From an uncultured Planctomycetaceae bacterium (GTDB lineage: Bacteria; Planctomycetota; Planctomycetia; Planctomycetales; Planctomycetaceae): a stretch of DNA of 47,858 bases. Positions 26,021 to 34,767 of the stretch are shown here, piece by piece. The notes beneath the pieces are model-generated. The model was given only the letters and a program-made list of their open reading frames with translations, searched no databases and was not told the DNA's origin. The number at the start of each line of letters is the position of its first letter. Within the stretch, counting starts at the first letter, position 1. The stretch is taken from contig CAITYU010000005.1 of the NCBI GenBank assembly GCA_903896675.1, positions 1 through 47,858 of the forward strand, read 5' to 3'. Both the position numbers and the translations under genes were made by a program.

Positions 26021-26931
26021 GGTTTTCCTGTTCCGGCAGACTGCTGCTTCGGAGGAATGAAGCCGACACAGAGTGCCACAGCCATGGACAGCCAGAACAC
26101 CCAGAATTCAACGTGTGTGTAGTCGTGGAAATTGATGCGATGCGGATCAGCTTCGGTGTTGAAGCCCCAGTCCACCAGCAGTTTCAGACCGATCACGATC
26201 ACCAGCAGGTACGCTGAAACTTCGAAGCGCGGAAATTTTTCAAGCAGCCGAATAAACATGGCTGCGGCAACACGCATCAGCATCAAACCCACAACTCCGC
26301 CGGCAATGACGACCCACAGTTTCGGGTGGGGTGTCGTGGCGGCCGGACCACCGGGATGTGATCCCACGAGGGCGATTGCCGCCAGAATCGAATCCACGGC
26401 GAAGGCAATGTCCGTCAGTTCGATGACCAGTACTGTCCACCAGAAGCTGCGTCCGGACAGGACTTCTTCGTCTACGGGTACCGGCAGACGCTGTTCCAGC
26501 TCTTCCGCTTCCTGAGCCACGGTCAGAGCAGCGCCTGTTTCGGCAATTCGCAGCTCTGGTTCCCCGGCCGCAGAGACTGTGACGACTTCTTCGCGGTCCT
26601 CACGAGACTCAAAGAACAGGTGCTTGACGGCGATGTAAACCAGATAGCCTCCGCCGAACAGTTTCACGATTCGCCATTTCAGCAGATAGCTGGCTGTGGC
26701 CACGGCCAGAATTCGAAACACAAAAGCGCCGACCAGACCGTACGTCAAAGCCCGCTTCTGCAGTGGCTTGGGGACGCGTTTTGCCAGCAGTCCCAGCACC
26801 AGAGCATTGTCGATCGAAAGCATACCTTCAAGCAGTACCAGCAGGGCAATCACCACGAGGTCGTGGGAGTTGAAAGTCTGGTACCAGAAGCCGAGAGAAA
26901 CGTCGCTGGCTGCAAGCAAAGGCATAAACAT
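26017..26931 (-). CDS. TerC family integral membrane protein
   Basis: A 304-residue protein with seven or more membrane helices. The TerC signature LLEGMLSIDNALVLGLLAKRVP (about residues 30-51) carries the conserved acidic residues in helices, and a second acidic helix, VLVIELTDIAFAVDSILAAIAL, follows a hydrophilic cytoplasmic loop of about 60 residues rich in Glu. Members are thought to bind or export metal ions such as manganese (Alx/MntP-like functions) or to assist membrane protein insertion. ATG 26931 is chosen, with ATG 26925 two codons later possible. It is the first gene of a two-gene operon with truD. A manganese riboswitch was considered, but I see no yybP-ykoY-like structure in the 384 bases upstream. 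Confidence 0.93.
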   Translation of the reverse strand: MFMPLLAASDVSLGFWYQTFNSHDLVVIALLVLLEGMLSIDNALVLGLLAKRVPKPLQKRALTYGLVGAFVFRILAVATASYLLKWRIVKLFGGGYLVYIAVKHLFFESREDREEVVTVSAAGEPELRIAETGAALTVAQEAEELEQRLPVPVDEEVLSGRSFWWTVLVIELTDIAFAVDSILAAIALVGSHPGGPAATTPHPKLWVVIAGGVVGLMLMRVAAAMFIRLLEKFPRFEVSAYLLVIVIGLKLLVDWGFNTEADPHRINFHDYTHVEFWVFWLSMAVALCVGFIPPKQQSAGTGKP

Positions 26932-27081
26932 GGCGTGTATCGACCGGGGATGATACGAGGCAGAAGCTGGGGAACAGACCAACCGGGGTCAGCGCAGAGA
27001 TGACTGAGAGGCAAGTGTAGAACGAGCAGCACTGCAGTTCCAAATGCGGATTGCCGAGATCGGCGCCGATTTTTAAGAATG

Positions 27082-27093
27082 AACGAATGTTCG
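27082..27093. promoter_or_regulatory. Possible LexA-type inverted repeat
   Basis: GAAC-N4-GTTC matches the Gram-positive-type LexA operator core, in the shared intergenic region of terC and a DinB-family gene. Such a site is expected about once by chance in a window of this size, so this is only a candidate. Confidence 0.25.
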
Positions 27094-27239
27094 GATATTC
27101 CGCGAAAAATCCGAGGCCTTGGGCGCGAATTCCCGGTGTTTTACCGGTACCGCGGCGGTGTGTGGGCGGGCGATTGCTGGATTTCAGGGAATTCCCCGAC
27201 CTGTCAATCCGTACGATTCGGCTTTCCGGGCGAGGCGTC

Positions 27240-27245
27240 TACAAT
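27240..27245 (+). promoter_or_regulatory. Possible -10 element of the DinB-family gene
   Basis: TACAAT lies 71 bases before the start codon. The sequence 17 bases further upstream (TTCGGC) is a poor -35 match. Low confidence. Confidence 0.25.
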
Positions 27246-27315
27246 CACACAAACACCGGCGTCCTCTCTGCGGACGGTCGCCTTTCTGATTTTCCGGACC
27301 ACACAGGAGCTGTGC

Positions 27316-27837
27316 ATGAGTCGTTCAATTGGTAACTGCATTGCGGATTCACTGGACCTTTGTGTTGGTTATGCGGAACGCCTGCTGAAGGATGTCACTG
27401 CAGAGAACTTTGGACGATTGGCCAGTCCGGGTGGCACGCCGATTGATTCGAATCATCCGGCGTTTGTGCTGGGGCACCTCGCACTGTATGCCCCGCGAAT
27501 TCTCCGGGATCTTGGCGCCGCAGCCCCCGCAGTGCCCGCGGGTTTTGACGCAGTGTTCTCGAAGGACGCAAAGTGTGCCGACGACCCGCAGGCGACGATT
27601 TACCCGCCCATGGAATCGGTCAAAGCGGTGTTTTTCGAGGGCTATCGAGCGGCCAGTGCGGCACTGCGAGCGGCGTCGGACGAAACCTTTCAGGGACCGA
27701 ATCCCAATCCTGGACGACTGGCCGAACTGTTCCCGTCACTCGGTTCCATGCATGCCTTTTACTGTGGTGGCCACATGATGATGCATCTGGGCCAGCTCAG
27801 TGCGTGGCGCCGCATGGCCGGTTTGGGTGCTGCCTGA
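27316..27837 (+). CDS. DinB/YfiT-like metal-binding four-helix protein
   Basis: A 173-residue protein of the DinB superfamily (bacillithiol/mycothiol transferase fold). The three metal-ligand positions are recognisable: HPAFVLGHLALYAPRIL at the end of the second helix and GGHMMMHLGQLSAWRRM near the C terminus. The AGGAG site 7 bases upstream of ATG 27316 fixes the start. The family includes thiol transferases and damage-inducible proteins; no substrate can be inferred here. The gene is 62 bases before the membrane-anchored dehydrogenase-like gene on the same strand, and they may be co-transcribed. Confidence 0.87.
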   Translation: MSRSIGNCIADSLDLCVGYAERLLKDVTAENFGRLASPGGTPIDSNHPAFVLGHLALYAPRILRDLGAAAPAVPAGFDAVFSKDAKCADDPQATIYPPMESVKAVFFEGYRAASAALRAASDETFQGPNPNPGRLAELFPSLGSMHAFYCGGHMMMHLGQLSAWRRMAGLGAA

Positions 27838-27899
27838 ACCACCCCGTGTGAAGGACTCAGAGTCTTGTCGTGGATGGTCTTTTTTCGGCACCGAAACGC

Positions 27900-29051
27900 A
27901 TGAAAACTGCATTTGTCGGCAGCAGTGCTCTGGCCTGGCAGTTGCTGCAGGAAGCCAGTCGGGCCAGTGACCAGCCCCTGCCGCCGTCTGTCCTGCAGGG
28001 CCCACTGCGCGAGCGGGCGCTGGCTGCCGGCATCCCGCTGCGTCTGGCCGCCAGTGCCGAAGACGTGATGCTGGACCCTGCCAATCAGGTCGTGGTGCTG
28101 GCTCTGGAAGACTGTGATGAAATCCTGCGTTTGACGCGAGCAGCAGTGCAGGCGGAAAAGCATGTTGTGGTGGTACTGCCTGAGCTGACGGCGTCGCCCG
28201 CCCTGACATTCGAGCTGCAACTGGTGCTGGACGAATCGCAGACGGCCATCATCCCGTTGCTGGGGCGATGGCAACTGCCGCAACTGCCACCGGATCGCGT
28301 TGTGCTGGGTCTTGATCCGGACTCGATCCGCCAGTTGACACTGGAATTGCCCCTGCCGGAACTCAGCGATGCCGCCCTTGCAGTCGGACTGCGAACAGGC
28401 CTTGATCTGCTGACTGCCAGCGGATTTCTGTATTCGCAGGTGACCTGTCTGGATCAGGCTGTTCCGGGAGCCGGGTTGATTTCCCGCATGGTGTCGCTCA
28501 GCACCCAGCCCGAAGCCGAACGTTTGCTGCCACCGGCCTCATTGACGCTGCGACCGGCCAACGCCACCGACGGCTCTGCCGGTGTTCTGCTGACGGTGAC
28601 GTATCGTGATGGTCGGCAGCAGCAGTATCCGGTTGGCGAAGCCCCCATGCTGCCCAGAATTCTGCATCTTTGCCGCCACCGAGCGGACTGTTCGGCGTGG
28701 CTGGACGCCGCGTCAGCGACGCTGGAACTGTGCGAAGCCACAGCGCGGTCCATTCGCCGCAGACGCACAGTGGATGTGCACTTCGACGCCGGTACTGAAC
28801 GCAGCGTTTTCAAAAGTCAGATGACGGCCTTCGGCTGTGGAGTTCTGACATGGCTGCTGCTGGGTATGGTCTCCTACCTGATTGCCGGACAACTGCTGAC
28901 ACTGCCCAACTGGGCGTGGCACACGGCCAGAATCCTGTGGATGCTGCCACTGATTCTGTTTCTGATGGCGCAGTTGCTGCTGCCACTGACCCGGAATCGG
29001 GGCGGAAATGCGCGTGGCAACACGGGATCATCCGCAGACAACGACGGCTGA
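27900..29051 (+). CDS. Membrane-anchored, dehydrogenase-like (Gfo/Idh/MocA-like) protein
   Basis: A 383-residue protein whose order of secondary structure resembles Gfo/Idh/MocA oxidoreductases: an N-terminal Rossmann-like beta-alpha-beta (MKTAFVGSSALAWQLLQEAS), strand VVVLALEDCDEILRLTRAAVQAEKHVVVVLPELTASP (the EKP-loop region), then a mixed alpha/beta half. The canonical glycine motif GxGxxG is replaced by VGSSALA, the EKP by LPELTA, and two C-terminal hydrophobic helices (about 317-338 and 350-370) anchor it to the membrane. It is probably not a functional dehydrogenase. ATG 27900 is chosen before the first strand; ATG 27870 is possible. The stop lies 6 bases from the stop of the convergent DUF1552 gene. 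Confidence 0.8.
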   Translation: MKTAFVGSSALAWQLLQEASRASDQPLPPSVLQGPLRERALAAGIPLRLAASAEDVMLDPANQVVVLALEDCDEILRLTRAAVQAEKHVVVVLPELTASPALTFELQLVLDESQTAIIPLLGRWQLPQLPPDRVVLGLDPDSIRQLTLELPLPELSDAALAVGLRTGLDLLTASGFLYSQVTCLDQAVPGAGLISRMVSLSTQPEAERLLPPASLTLRPANATDGSAGVLLTVTYRDGRQQQYPVGEAPMLPRILHLCRHRADCSAWLDAASATLELCEATARSIRRRRTVDVHFDAGTERSVFKSQMTAFGCGVLTWLLLGMVSYLIAGQLLTLPNWAWHTARILWMLPLILFLMAQLLLPLTRNRGGNARGNTGSSADNDG

Positions 29052-29057
29052 ACCCGA

Positions 29058-30362
29058 TCACACTTCGGACAGACGTTCGGTTGAATCGCCGAAGGACGTC
29101 TGCTGCAGACCGAATTTGTCCAGCAGGGACAGATACAGACTGCACATTTTCCGATTGGGCTTGTCCAGATAGTCCAGCGTGCGCCCGGTTTCCAGTTTGC
29201 CACCGCCGCGACCGAGCAGGATCACGGGCAGCTTCGTGGCATCGTGACTGCCGGTCAGCATGCTGCTGCAGTACATGATGACGGAGTTATCGAGGGCGGT
29301 GCGTTCGCCTTCCTGCACCGCATCCAGCTTTGCGGCAATCCACGCCAGTTGTTCGATGAAGAAGCGATTGACCTTCAGCCAGTCATCAGATTCCTGATGA
29401 GACAACAGGTGGTGGATCATGTAATCCACACCCAGATTCGGAAATCGCAGTGAGGAGTGGTCGTTATTGAGTTTCAGAGTGCAGATGCGGGTGGTGTCGG
29501 TCTGGAAGGCCAGCACCAGAATCTCGCACATCAGGCGCATGTGTTCGGCGATGTCCTGAGGAATCCCGTCAGCCGGTCTGGCTTTATCGGGTTTCTCCAG
29601 TGCCGGTTTCCAGCCCTGCAGTTCGCCACGACTGCCGGCGCGAGCAATCCGCTGCTCGACTTCGCGGACCGAATTGAGATATTCATCCAGTTTCTGCTGA
29701 TCGAGGCGACTGATGCTGCGACGCAGATCACCGGCGTCTTCGAGGACCGCGTCGAGCACGCTTTTATCGGCCTTCGTAGCGTCATCACGGAACAGTCGAT
29801 CAAAGGCCAGTGCCGGAAAGACCTCGAGGGGGGTGGGAGTTGTCGGAGAACTCCACGAGATATGACTGCTGTACAGCATGGAGTAGTTTTTGTGGACGGA
29901 CGGGTTGGCTTTTTCACACCCGAGGACCAGGCTGGGGACTTTGGTGGTCTGGCCGTACGTCTGTGCCAGCAGCTGGTCGATGCTGGTGCCACTGCGAATG
30001 CCGCCACCGGCTTCCAGTGGAGCACCGCTGAGCAGGTTGCCGGTCTGGGAGCTGTGAATGTTGCCCTTCAGAGCTTCTTCGTTGTAGAGGCCACGGATGT
30101 AGAGCAGTTTTTCCCGGTGCGCCTGCAGCGGTTCAAGCACTTTGCCCAGTTCCATCTGCTGGCCTGTGCCACGGGCCCACCAGTGGTCTTTGTGGAAGCC
30201 GTTTCCGGAAAACAGAACGGCAAAGCGTGTCGGAGCCTGCCCGGTGGCGGCTGTGGTACCGGCTTCCTGCCCCCACACACGCAGCGATTCCATCCATGGC
30301 AGTGCCATGGAAACTCCGAGACCACGCAGCATGGTACGGCGGGACGTCAGGTGAGCAGACAT
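29058..30362 (-). CDS. Second DUF1552 family protein (without adjacent DUF1592 partner)
   Basis: A 434-residue exported protein with a Tat-like motif (TSRRTMLRGLGVSMALPWME) and the DUF1552 pattern: FAVLFSGNGFHKDHWW near the N terminus, KGNIHSSQTGNLLSGAP (equivalent of the [12 protein letters not shown] block), an RTTRxCTLK-like strand and LSHQESDDWLKVNRFFIEQLAWIA with the His/Glu cluster. Its closest relative in the window is the gene at 12088, but unlike that one it has no DUF1592 cytochrome next to it. The start at 30362 begins the signal; the open frame upstream has no similarity. Function unknown. Confidence 0.92.
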   Translation of the reverse strand: MSAHLTSRRTMLRGLGVSMALPWMESLRVWGQEAGTTAATGQAPTRFAVLFSGNGFHKDHWWARGTGQQMELGKVLEPLQAHREKLLYIRGLYNEEALKGNIHSSQTGNLLSGAPLEAGGGIRSGTSIDQLLAQTYGQTTKVPSLVLGCEKANPSVHKNYSMLYSSHISWSSPTTPTPLEVFPALAFDRLFRDDATKADKSVLDAVLEDAGDLRRSISRLDQQKLDEYLNSVREVEQRIARAGSRGELQGWKPALEKPDKARPADGIPQDIAEHMRLMCEILVLAFQTDTTRICTLKLNNDHSSLRFPNLGVDYMIHHLLSHQESDDWLKVNRFFIEQLAWIAAKLDAVQEGERTALDNSVIMYCSSMLTGSHDATKLPVILLGRGGGKLETGRTLDYLDKPNRKMCSLYLSLLDKFGLQQTSFGDSTERLSEV

Positions 30363-30572
30363 CAGAGGAACTCCGGTCCGAAAGGAGGGCGGACAATTGC
30401 GGGCTGTTGAGCAGTCTAACGGGAGGTGGCGGAATGTGCATCTGAAAATCGGGTGCTCGGGCGTGTTCCGCGGCGAGAAAAAACCGGGTGTGGCAGTTGT
30501 GGCGACGGCGGCGGCAGCAGAGAATGCCAGACCCGTCAAATTTCCCCTGTTTCTGCCGACTGCGGTGGCGTC

Positions 30573-31457
30573 ATGCGTTTGGGCATTTTTGGACAATCCG
30601 ACAGTCTGTATGTCCGGTTGCTGCAGCAGGCTGCTCTGGAACGCGGTGATGTTGTCACGATCCTGTCCTTTCAGCAGTTTTCGGCTCGTGTCCTCGCAGG
30701 CCGCCTCAGATTTTTCTGCGGTGATACGGAACTGACCGGGTTTGACGCCGTGATTGTCCGCACGATGCCCCCCGGATCACTGGAGCAGGTTGTGGCGCGA
30801 ATGGATCTGCTGTCCGGTCTGGAGGCTGCTGGCACGCGCATCGTGAATTCTCCGAGGGCACTGGAATGTGCCGTCGACAAGTACCTGACAACGCAGCGGT
30901 TGGCCGAGCAGGGACTTCCGGTTCCCGACACTGTTGTCTGCGAGGGTGCGGAAGCCGCCCTGCAGGCTTTTGAGCAACTGGGGCGTGACGTGGTCGTCAA
31001 GCCGCTGTTCGGTGCCGAGGGACGAGGCATTGTTCGTGTGACGGATCCGGAAATTGCCCTCCGCGTCTTCAGAACTCTGGAACGCATCAGTGCCGTGCTG
31101 TACGTGCAGAAATTCGTTACCGGGCCGGCATTTGATCTGCGACTGCTGATGCTGGATGGCCGGGTGCTGGGCGCCATGCAGAGGACTCCACGCCCCGGTG
31201 ACTTCCGCGCCAACATTTCGCAGCGGGGCACCGGAGCCCCCTGGAATCCCACCCCGCACGAAGTGCACCTGGCAACCGCCGCAGCAAATGTGGTGGGGGC
31301 GGTTTTTTCCGGAGTCGATCTGATGTACGATGCCGCAGGTCAGGCACAGGTCATTGAAGTCAACGCTGTGCCTGGCTGGCGCGGACTGCAGCAGGCCTGC
31401 GGCGTGGATGTCCCAGGTGTGCTGCTGGACTGGCTGCAGCAAACCGGAAGCTCCTGA
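30573..31457 (+). CDS. RimK-like ATP-grasp ligase
   Basis: A 294-residue protein of the RimK ATP-grasp family (PF08443). Strand-helix [15 protein letters not shown] is the ATP-binding glycine loop. [18 protein letters not shown] supplies the adenine hinge and metal-binding Arg/Asp, and the terminal [22 protein letters not shown] gives the Mg-binding E-x-N motif. Such enzymes add glutamate or a related amino acid to a carboxylate of a protein or cofactor, including methanopterin-type cofactors in planctomycetes; the substrate here cannot be assigned. ATG 30573 begins with [10 protein letters not shown], the pre-ATP-grasp domain. It is divergent from the DUF1552 gene and 83 bases before the dehydratase gene. 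Confidence 0.9.
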   Translation: MRLGIFGQSDSLYVRLLQQAALERGDVVTILSFQQFSARVLAGRLRFFCGDTELTGFDAVIVRTMPPGSLEQVVARMDLLSGLEAAGTRIVNSPRALECAVDKYLTTQRLAEQGLPVPDTVVCEGAEAALQAFEQLGRDVVVKPLFGAEGRGIVRVTDPEIALRVFRTLERISAVLYVQKFVTGPAFDLRLLMLDGRVLGAMQRTPRPGDFRANISQRGTGAPWNPTPHEVHLATAAANVVGAVFSGVDLMYDAAGQAQVIEVNAVPGWRGLQQACGVDVPGVLLDWLQQTGSS

Positions 31458-31540
31458 GCCCCTGCCCTGCATTGCCACTGCTGCCACTGTCCGCACTCTG
31501 CCCTTCAGACTTCCCCCAAACACCAGACACCGAATTTCTC

Positions 31541-32644
31541 ATGAAAATCCGACGCATCTTTGCACATCGAGTTGAACTGCCGCTCAACGAAGGTTCCTAC
31601 AAATGGTCCGGTGGAAAATCCGTGACTGTCTTTGACAGTACCATCGTGGGAATTGAAACTGAGTGTGGACTGCTGGGCTACGGTGAAGTCTGTCCGCTGG
31701 GTCCGTTCTATCTGCCGGCTTATGCGGAGGGTGTGCGTGCTGGACTGCGGGAACTGGCGCCCCACCTGATCGGCTGGGATCCCCGGGAAATCTCGCGTCT
31801 GAATCATCGCATGGATGCGGCACTCAAAGGACATCCCTACGTCAAATCCGGGATCGATATTGCCTGCTGGGACCTGCTGGGCAAAGCCAGTGGCCTGCCG
31901 GTTTGCACGCTGCTGGGGGGACGTTATGGTGAAAGCGTCCGCCTGTATCGCGCGATTTCTCAGGAGTCACCGGACGAGATGGCAAAGAAGGTGGCCGGTT
32001 ACCGCGCTGCCGGCTATACCCGCTTCCAGCTCAAAGTCGGCGGTGACCCCGATACCGATATTGAGCGAATTCACGCAGTACGTGACATGCTGAAGCCCTC
32101 GGACAGACTGGTGGCTGATGCCAACACCGGCTGGACTCAGCACGAAGCAGTCCGAGTCGTGCGGGCGGTGAAGAACGTTGACGTCTACATTGAACAACCC
32201 TGCCTGACCTACGAAGAGTGCCTCGCGGTGCGACGTCAGACGGATCACCCGTTTGTGCTCGACGAAAACGTTGACAGCCTCGAAATGCTGCTCCGCGGAC
32301 GCGCCGATCTGGCCATGGATGTTGTGAATCTGAAAATCAGCAAGCTGGGTGGCCTGACGAAAACGCGACAGGTCCGTGATCTGTGCGTCAGCATGGGAAT
32401 CGCCATGACTCTTGAAGACAGCTGGGGCGGTGACATCACCACCGCAGCCATCGCCCACCTGGCACACAGCACACCTGAAGAACTGCGGTTCACCAGCACC
32501 GATTTCAACAGTTATGTCACGGTCAGCACGGCCAGCAATGCGCCGCAGAGAATCAATGGATTCATGCAGGCTGGCACATCCGCCGGGCTGGGAATCGAGC
32601 CTCGTTTTGAGGTGCTTGGACCACGGCTGGTGGATGTCAGTTGA
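31541..32644 (+). CDS. Enolase-superfamily dehydratase/epimerase, cis-3-hydroxyproline dehydratase-like
   Basis: A 367-residue mandelate racemase/muconate lactonizing enzyme family protein. Metal ligands D193 (VADANTGW), E218 (YIEQP) and D241 (LDENVD) are visible, with catalytic lysines K165 (FQLKVGG) and K265 (NLKISKLGG) on opposite faces. The first Lys of the usual KxK motif is Q163. The N-terminal capping domain ([33 protein letters not shown]) resembles that of cis-3-hydroxy-L-proline dehydratase of alphaproteobacteria, so that activity or a betaine epimerase activity is possible. The stop codon overlaps the convergent adaptor gene by 8 bases. Start ATG 31541 ([13 protein letters not shown]) matches the family. 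Confidence 0.9.
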   Translation: MKIRRIFAHRVELPLNEGSYKWSGGKSVTVFDSTIVGIETECGLLGYGEVCPLGPFYLPAYAEGVRAGLRELAPHLIGWDPREISRLNHRMDAALKGHPYVKSGIDIACWDLLGKASGLPVCTLLGGRYGESVRLYRAISQESPDEMAKKVAGYRAAGYTRFQLKVGGDPDTDIERIHAVRDMLKPSDRLVADANTGWTQHEAVRVVRAVKNVDVYIEQPCLTYEECLAVRRQTDHPFVLDENVDSLEMLLRGRADLAMDVVNLKISKLGGLTKTRQVRDLCVSMGIAMTLEDSWGGDITTAAIAHLAHSTPEELRFTSTDFNSYVTVSTASNAPQRINGFMQAGTSAGLGIEPRFEVLGPRLVDVS

Positions 32645-34196
32645 GCTGTGCGTGTCGCACAACCTGCATGCCGGCCGTCAGCCCCTCCAGAATCAGAACC
32701 TCACCGTCGTGCACTTCCCCCGGAATCACGGCCAGAGGCAGCAGTTCGGACTGATCGGCTGAAGGTACGAGGACACACGGGCGACCATTCAACCTGACGA
32801 CGGCGTCTTTCGGAACCACCAGAGCATCTGCATCGTCAGTGAGAGTGATTTCGACTCTGGCATCCAGTTGCGGGTGCAGATGGGTTCGCTGTTCGTCCGT
32901 CGGATACAGCAGAGCCTCCACCATGTACTCACGAATCTCCACACCGTTCGTCCACCGCTGTTTCGGGAAATTGCTGATGGACTGCACCTCAGCCTTCACC
33001 GGTGACTGCTCAAATCCCGGCAGCTTGACGTCGACGGTCATACCCGGAGTTGCCCGGGCAACCAGTGTTTCATCCAGACCAAAACTGATCTTCAGTTCGT
33101 GCTCATCCGGGATCTCAAAAATCGCCTGCGAATAGTACACCGAGCGACCTTCTTCAATGGTCCGTACGCCGCGACTGCGGTTGTACCAACTGTTCGCATG
33201 CATCACTCGACCGGCCCGCGGAGCCCGCAGGGTGCAGGCCTCAATGCTTTCCCGAGCCGTCCGGGCGTAGCGTTCGTAAATGTCCAGACGACGCTGGTCC
33301 GACAGCGAAACCATGCGGTAGCGAGTCTCGGCAAGAGAATTGGCCAGGTCCGTGCGAGCCAGATTCAGCCTGAGATGATCAACGTTGTATTCCAGTCGTC
33401 GGCGAGTCTTCGGGTCGGTGAATTTCTCCAGCAGCTCCTTCTGACCTGCCAGTCGTCCGGCCTGCACACTGCGGTTCGTCAGAGCCATGCCGGCCGCATT
33501 CACTTCCGCCCGATTGGCTACGCCCGTCATCCACATCCGGCGCGTGAATGCAAATTCATCCTCGGCCGATTGCCTTTGTGTTTCCGCCAGTTGCAGATCC
33601 CGATCCAGCTTGTCCACCTGCTTCGGGTGTGTCCCCTGCACATACTGCTGCAGATCCATTTCGGCAGACTGCAGTGCGAACTGAGCATCCGACAGGCGCC
33701 GCTCGGCCGCCGCCTGCTGCAGTTGTTCGGATTTCAGGGACGCGGTAACGGCTGCATTCGCACGAATCAGGGAAATCTCGCGAGAACGCAGAAACTCCTG
33801 AATCTCTGAAGAATCCAGTACACACACCACATCGCCGGCCTGCACCTCGGTGCCCTCAGGCACAAGACTGAGAATTGCCACGGTCCAGTGACAGCCGGAC
33901 TGCACCACAGAGCTGCTGACAGGTTCAATCACCCCCGAACACTCACGCGTGATTCGGAAACGTGAAGGATGTACGGTCAGCAGACGACTGTGCAGACCAC
34001 GCGCAGTGCCTGACCGAACTCTGGTGAAGCCGACCGCTGCAATCGCGATCACGCAGATCAACAGCAACATACGCCAGCGGATACGCAGCAGCATCGCCAG
34101 ACGGCCGACAGCGAAACCACGCCACGCAGGCATAACAACGGCGTAACGGCTGCGTCGTGGGAACGACACATCTGTAGAACCAAAGTGCATAGCCAT
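32637..34196 (-). CDS. HlyD-type periplasmic adaptor protein
   Basis: A 519-residue membrane-fusion/adaptor protein. A cytoplasmic N terminus and a single membrane helix (about 36-57, [15 protein letters not shown]) precede a lipoyl/barrel-sandwich half-motif ([21 protein letters not shown]), then a long coiled-coil hairpin (about 135-300, with [20 protein letters not shown]). The second lipoyl half follows ([17 protein letters not shown]), then a beta-barrel domain with [20 protein letters not shown] and [22 protein letters not shown]. It would link an inner-membrane transporter to an outer channel. No transporter gene is adjacent, so the partner lies elsewhere. Overlaps the convergent gene by 8 bases. 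Confidence 0.93.
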   Translation of the reverse strand: MAMHFGSTDVSFPRRSRYAVVMPAWRGFAVGRLAMLLRIRWRMLLLICVIAIAAVGFTRVRSGTARGLHSRLLTVHPSRFRITRECSGVIEPVSSSVVQSGCHWTVAILSLVPEGTEVQAGDVVCVLDSSEIQEFLRSREISLIRANAAVTASLKSEQLQQAAAERRLSDAQFALQSAEMDLQQYVQGTHPKQVDKLDRDLQLAETQRQSAEDEFAFTRRMWMTGVANRAEVNAAGMALTNRSVQAGRLAGQKELLEKFTDPKTRRRLEYNVDHLRLNLARTDLANSLAETRYRMVSLSDQRRLDIYERYARTARESIEACTLRAPRAGRVMHANSWYNRSRGVRTIEEGRSVYYSQAIFEIPDEHELKISFGLDETLVARATPGMTVDVKLPGFEQSPVKAEVQSISNFPKQRWTNGVEIREYMVEALLYPTDEQRTHLHPQLDARVEITLTDDADALVVPKDAVVRLNGRPCVLVPSADQSELLPLAVIPGEVHDGEVLILEGLTAGMQVVRHAQLN

Positions 34197-34767
34197 GATC
34201 GCCTCGCAGGGGGGATCGCTGACAGCATGGCACTGCAGCGACAGAGGTAAGGGCAGGAAGGCTGAAACAGAAGTCTCAGGTTGTCACCGTCATACCAACA
34301 GAGAATCGGCAGGAATCGGCATTCACCGCACCCGATTCTAACCGGCTGGAGGACTGCTCAGAGATGAAAAAACACAGGGAGTCCGCGGTTTCTCAGGCAT
34401 CCGCCGCCAAAGCACAAAAACTGCCAGATGTCAGAATCCGGTGTGCACGGCGGATTTGCTCGAAATCACGCGAAATTCAACGCACTTCGCCGGGCTTTTG
34501 CAGCCATCCGCACCACACTGACAGCAAGTTCACCTGAACGTCTGTTGCCGGGCAGATACCGGCAGTTTGTGCCGATTGTTCCAATTTCAACGATCCACAC
34601 GAACTTTCCGGAAGCCAGCGGAACCTGATCGAACAGACAGTTCCCACACAAATCCACACACGACACAGTTGAGATCCGGCAGCCCAAACGGCAGACTGTG
34701 TGGGTGATTCCTGATTGCTCCCTGCTGTCGATACCTGCTGTCACGTCTCAGTGAATTGGTGCCTGCC
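34197..34767. other. Divergent intergenic region, no gene recognised
   Basis: 571 bases between the adaptor gene (minus) and the sialidase (plus). Short open frames have no family resemblance and no ribosome-binding sites. I see no clear promoter, repeat or structured RNA. Confidence 0.5.

Larger units (their letters stand above)
26932..27315. other. Divergent intergenic region (terC / DinB-family gene)
   Basis: 384 bases between divergent genes. It contains an inverted repeat GAACGAATGTTC (27082-27093), a TACAAT possible -10 element (27240-27245) and an AGGAG ribosome-binding site (27304-27308) for the plus-strand gene. Nothing else is recognised. Confidence 0.5.

Noticed and set aside
26932-27315. 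Manganese riboswitch (yybP-ykoY) upstream of terC
   Set aside because: No matching conserved loops or stem pattern could be seen.
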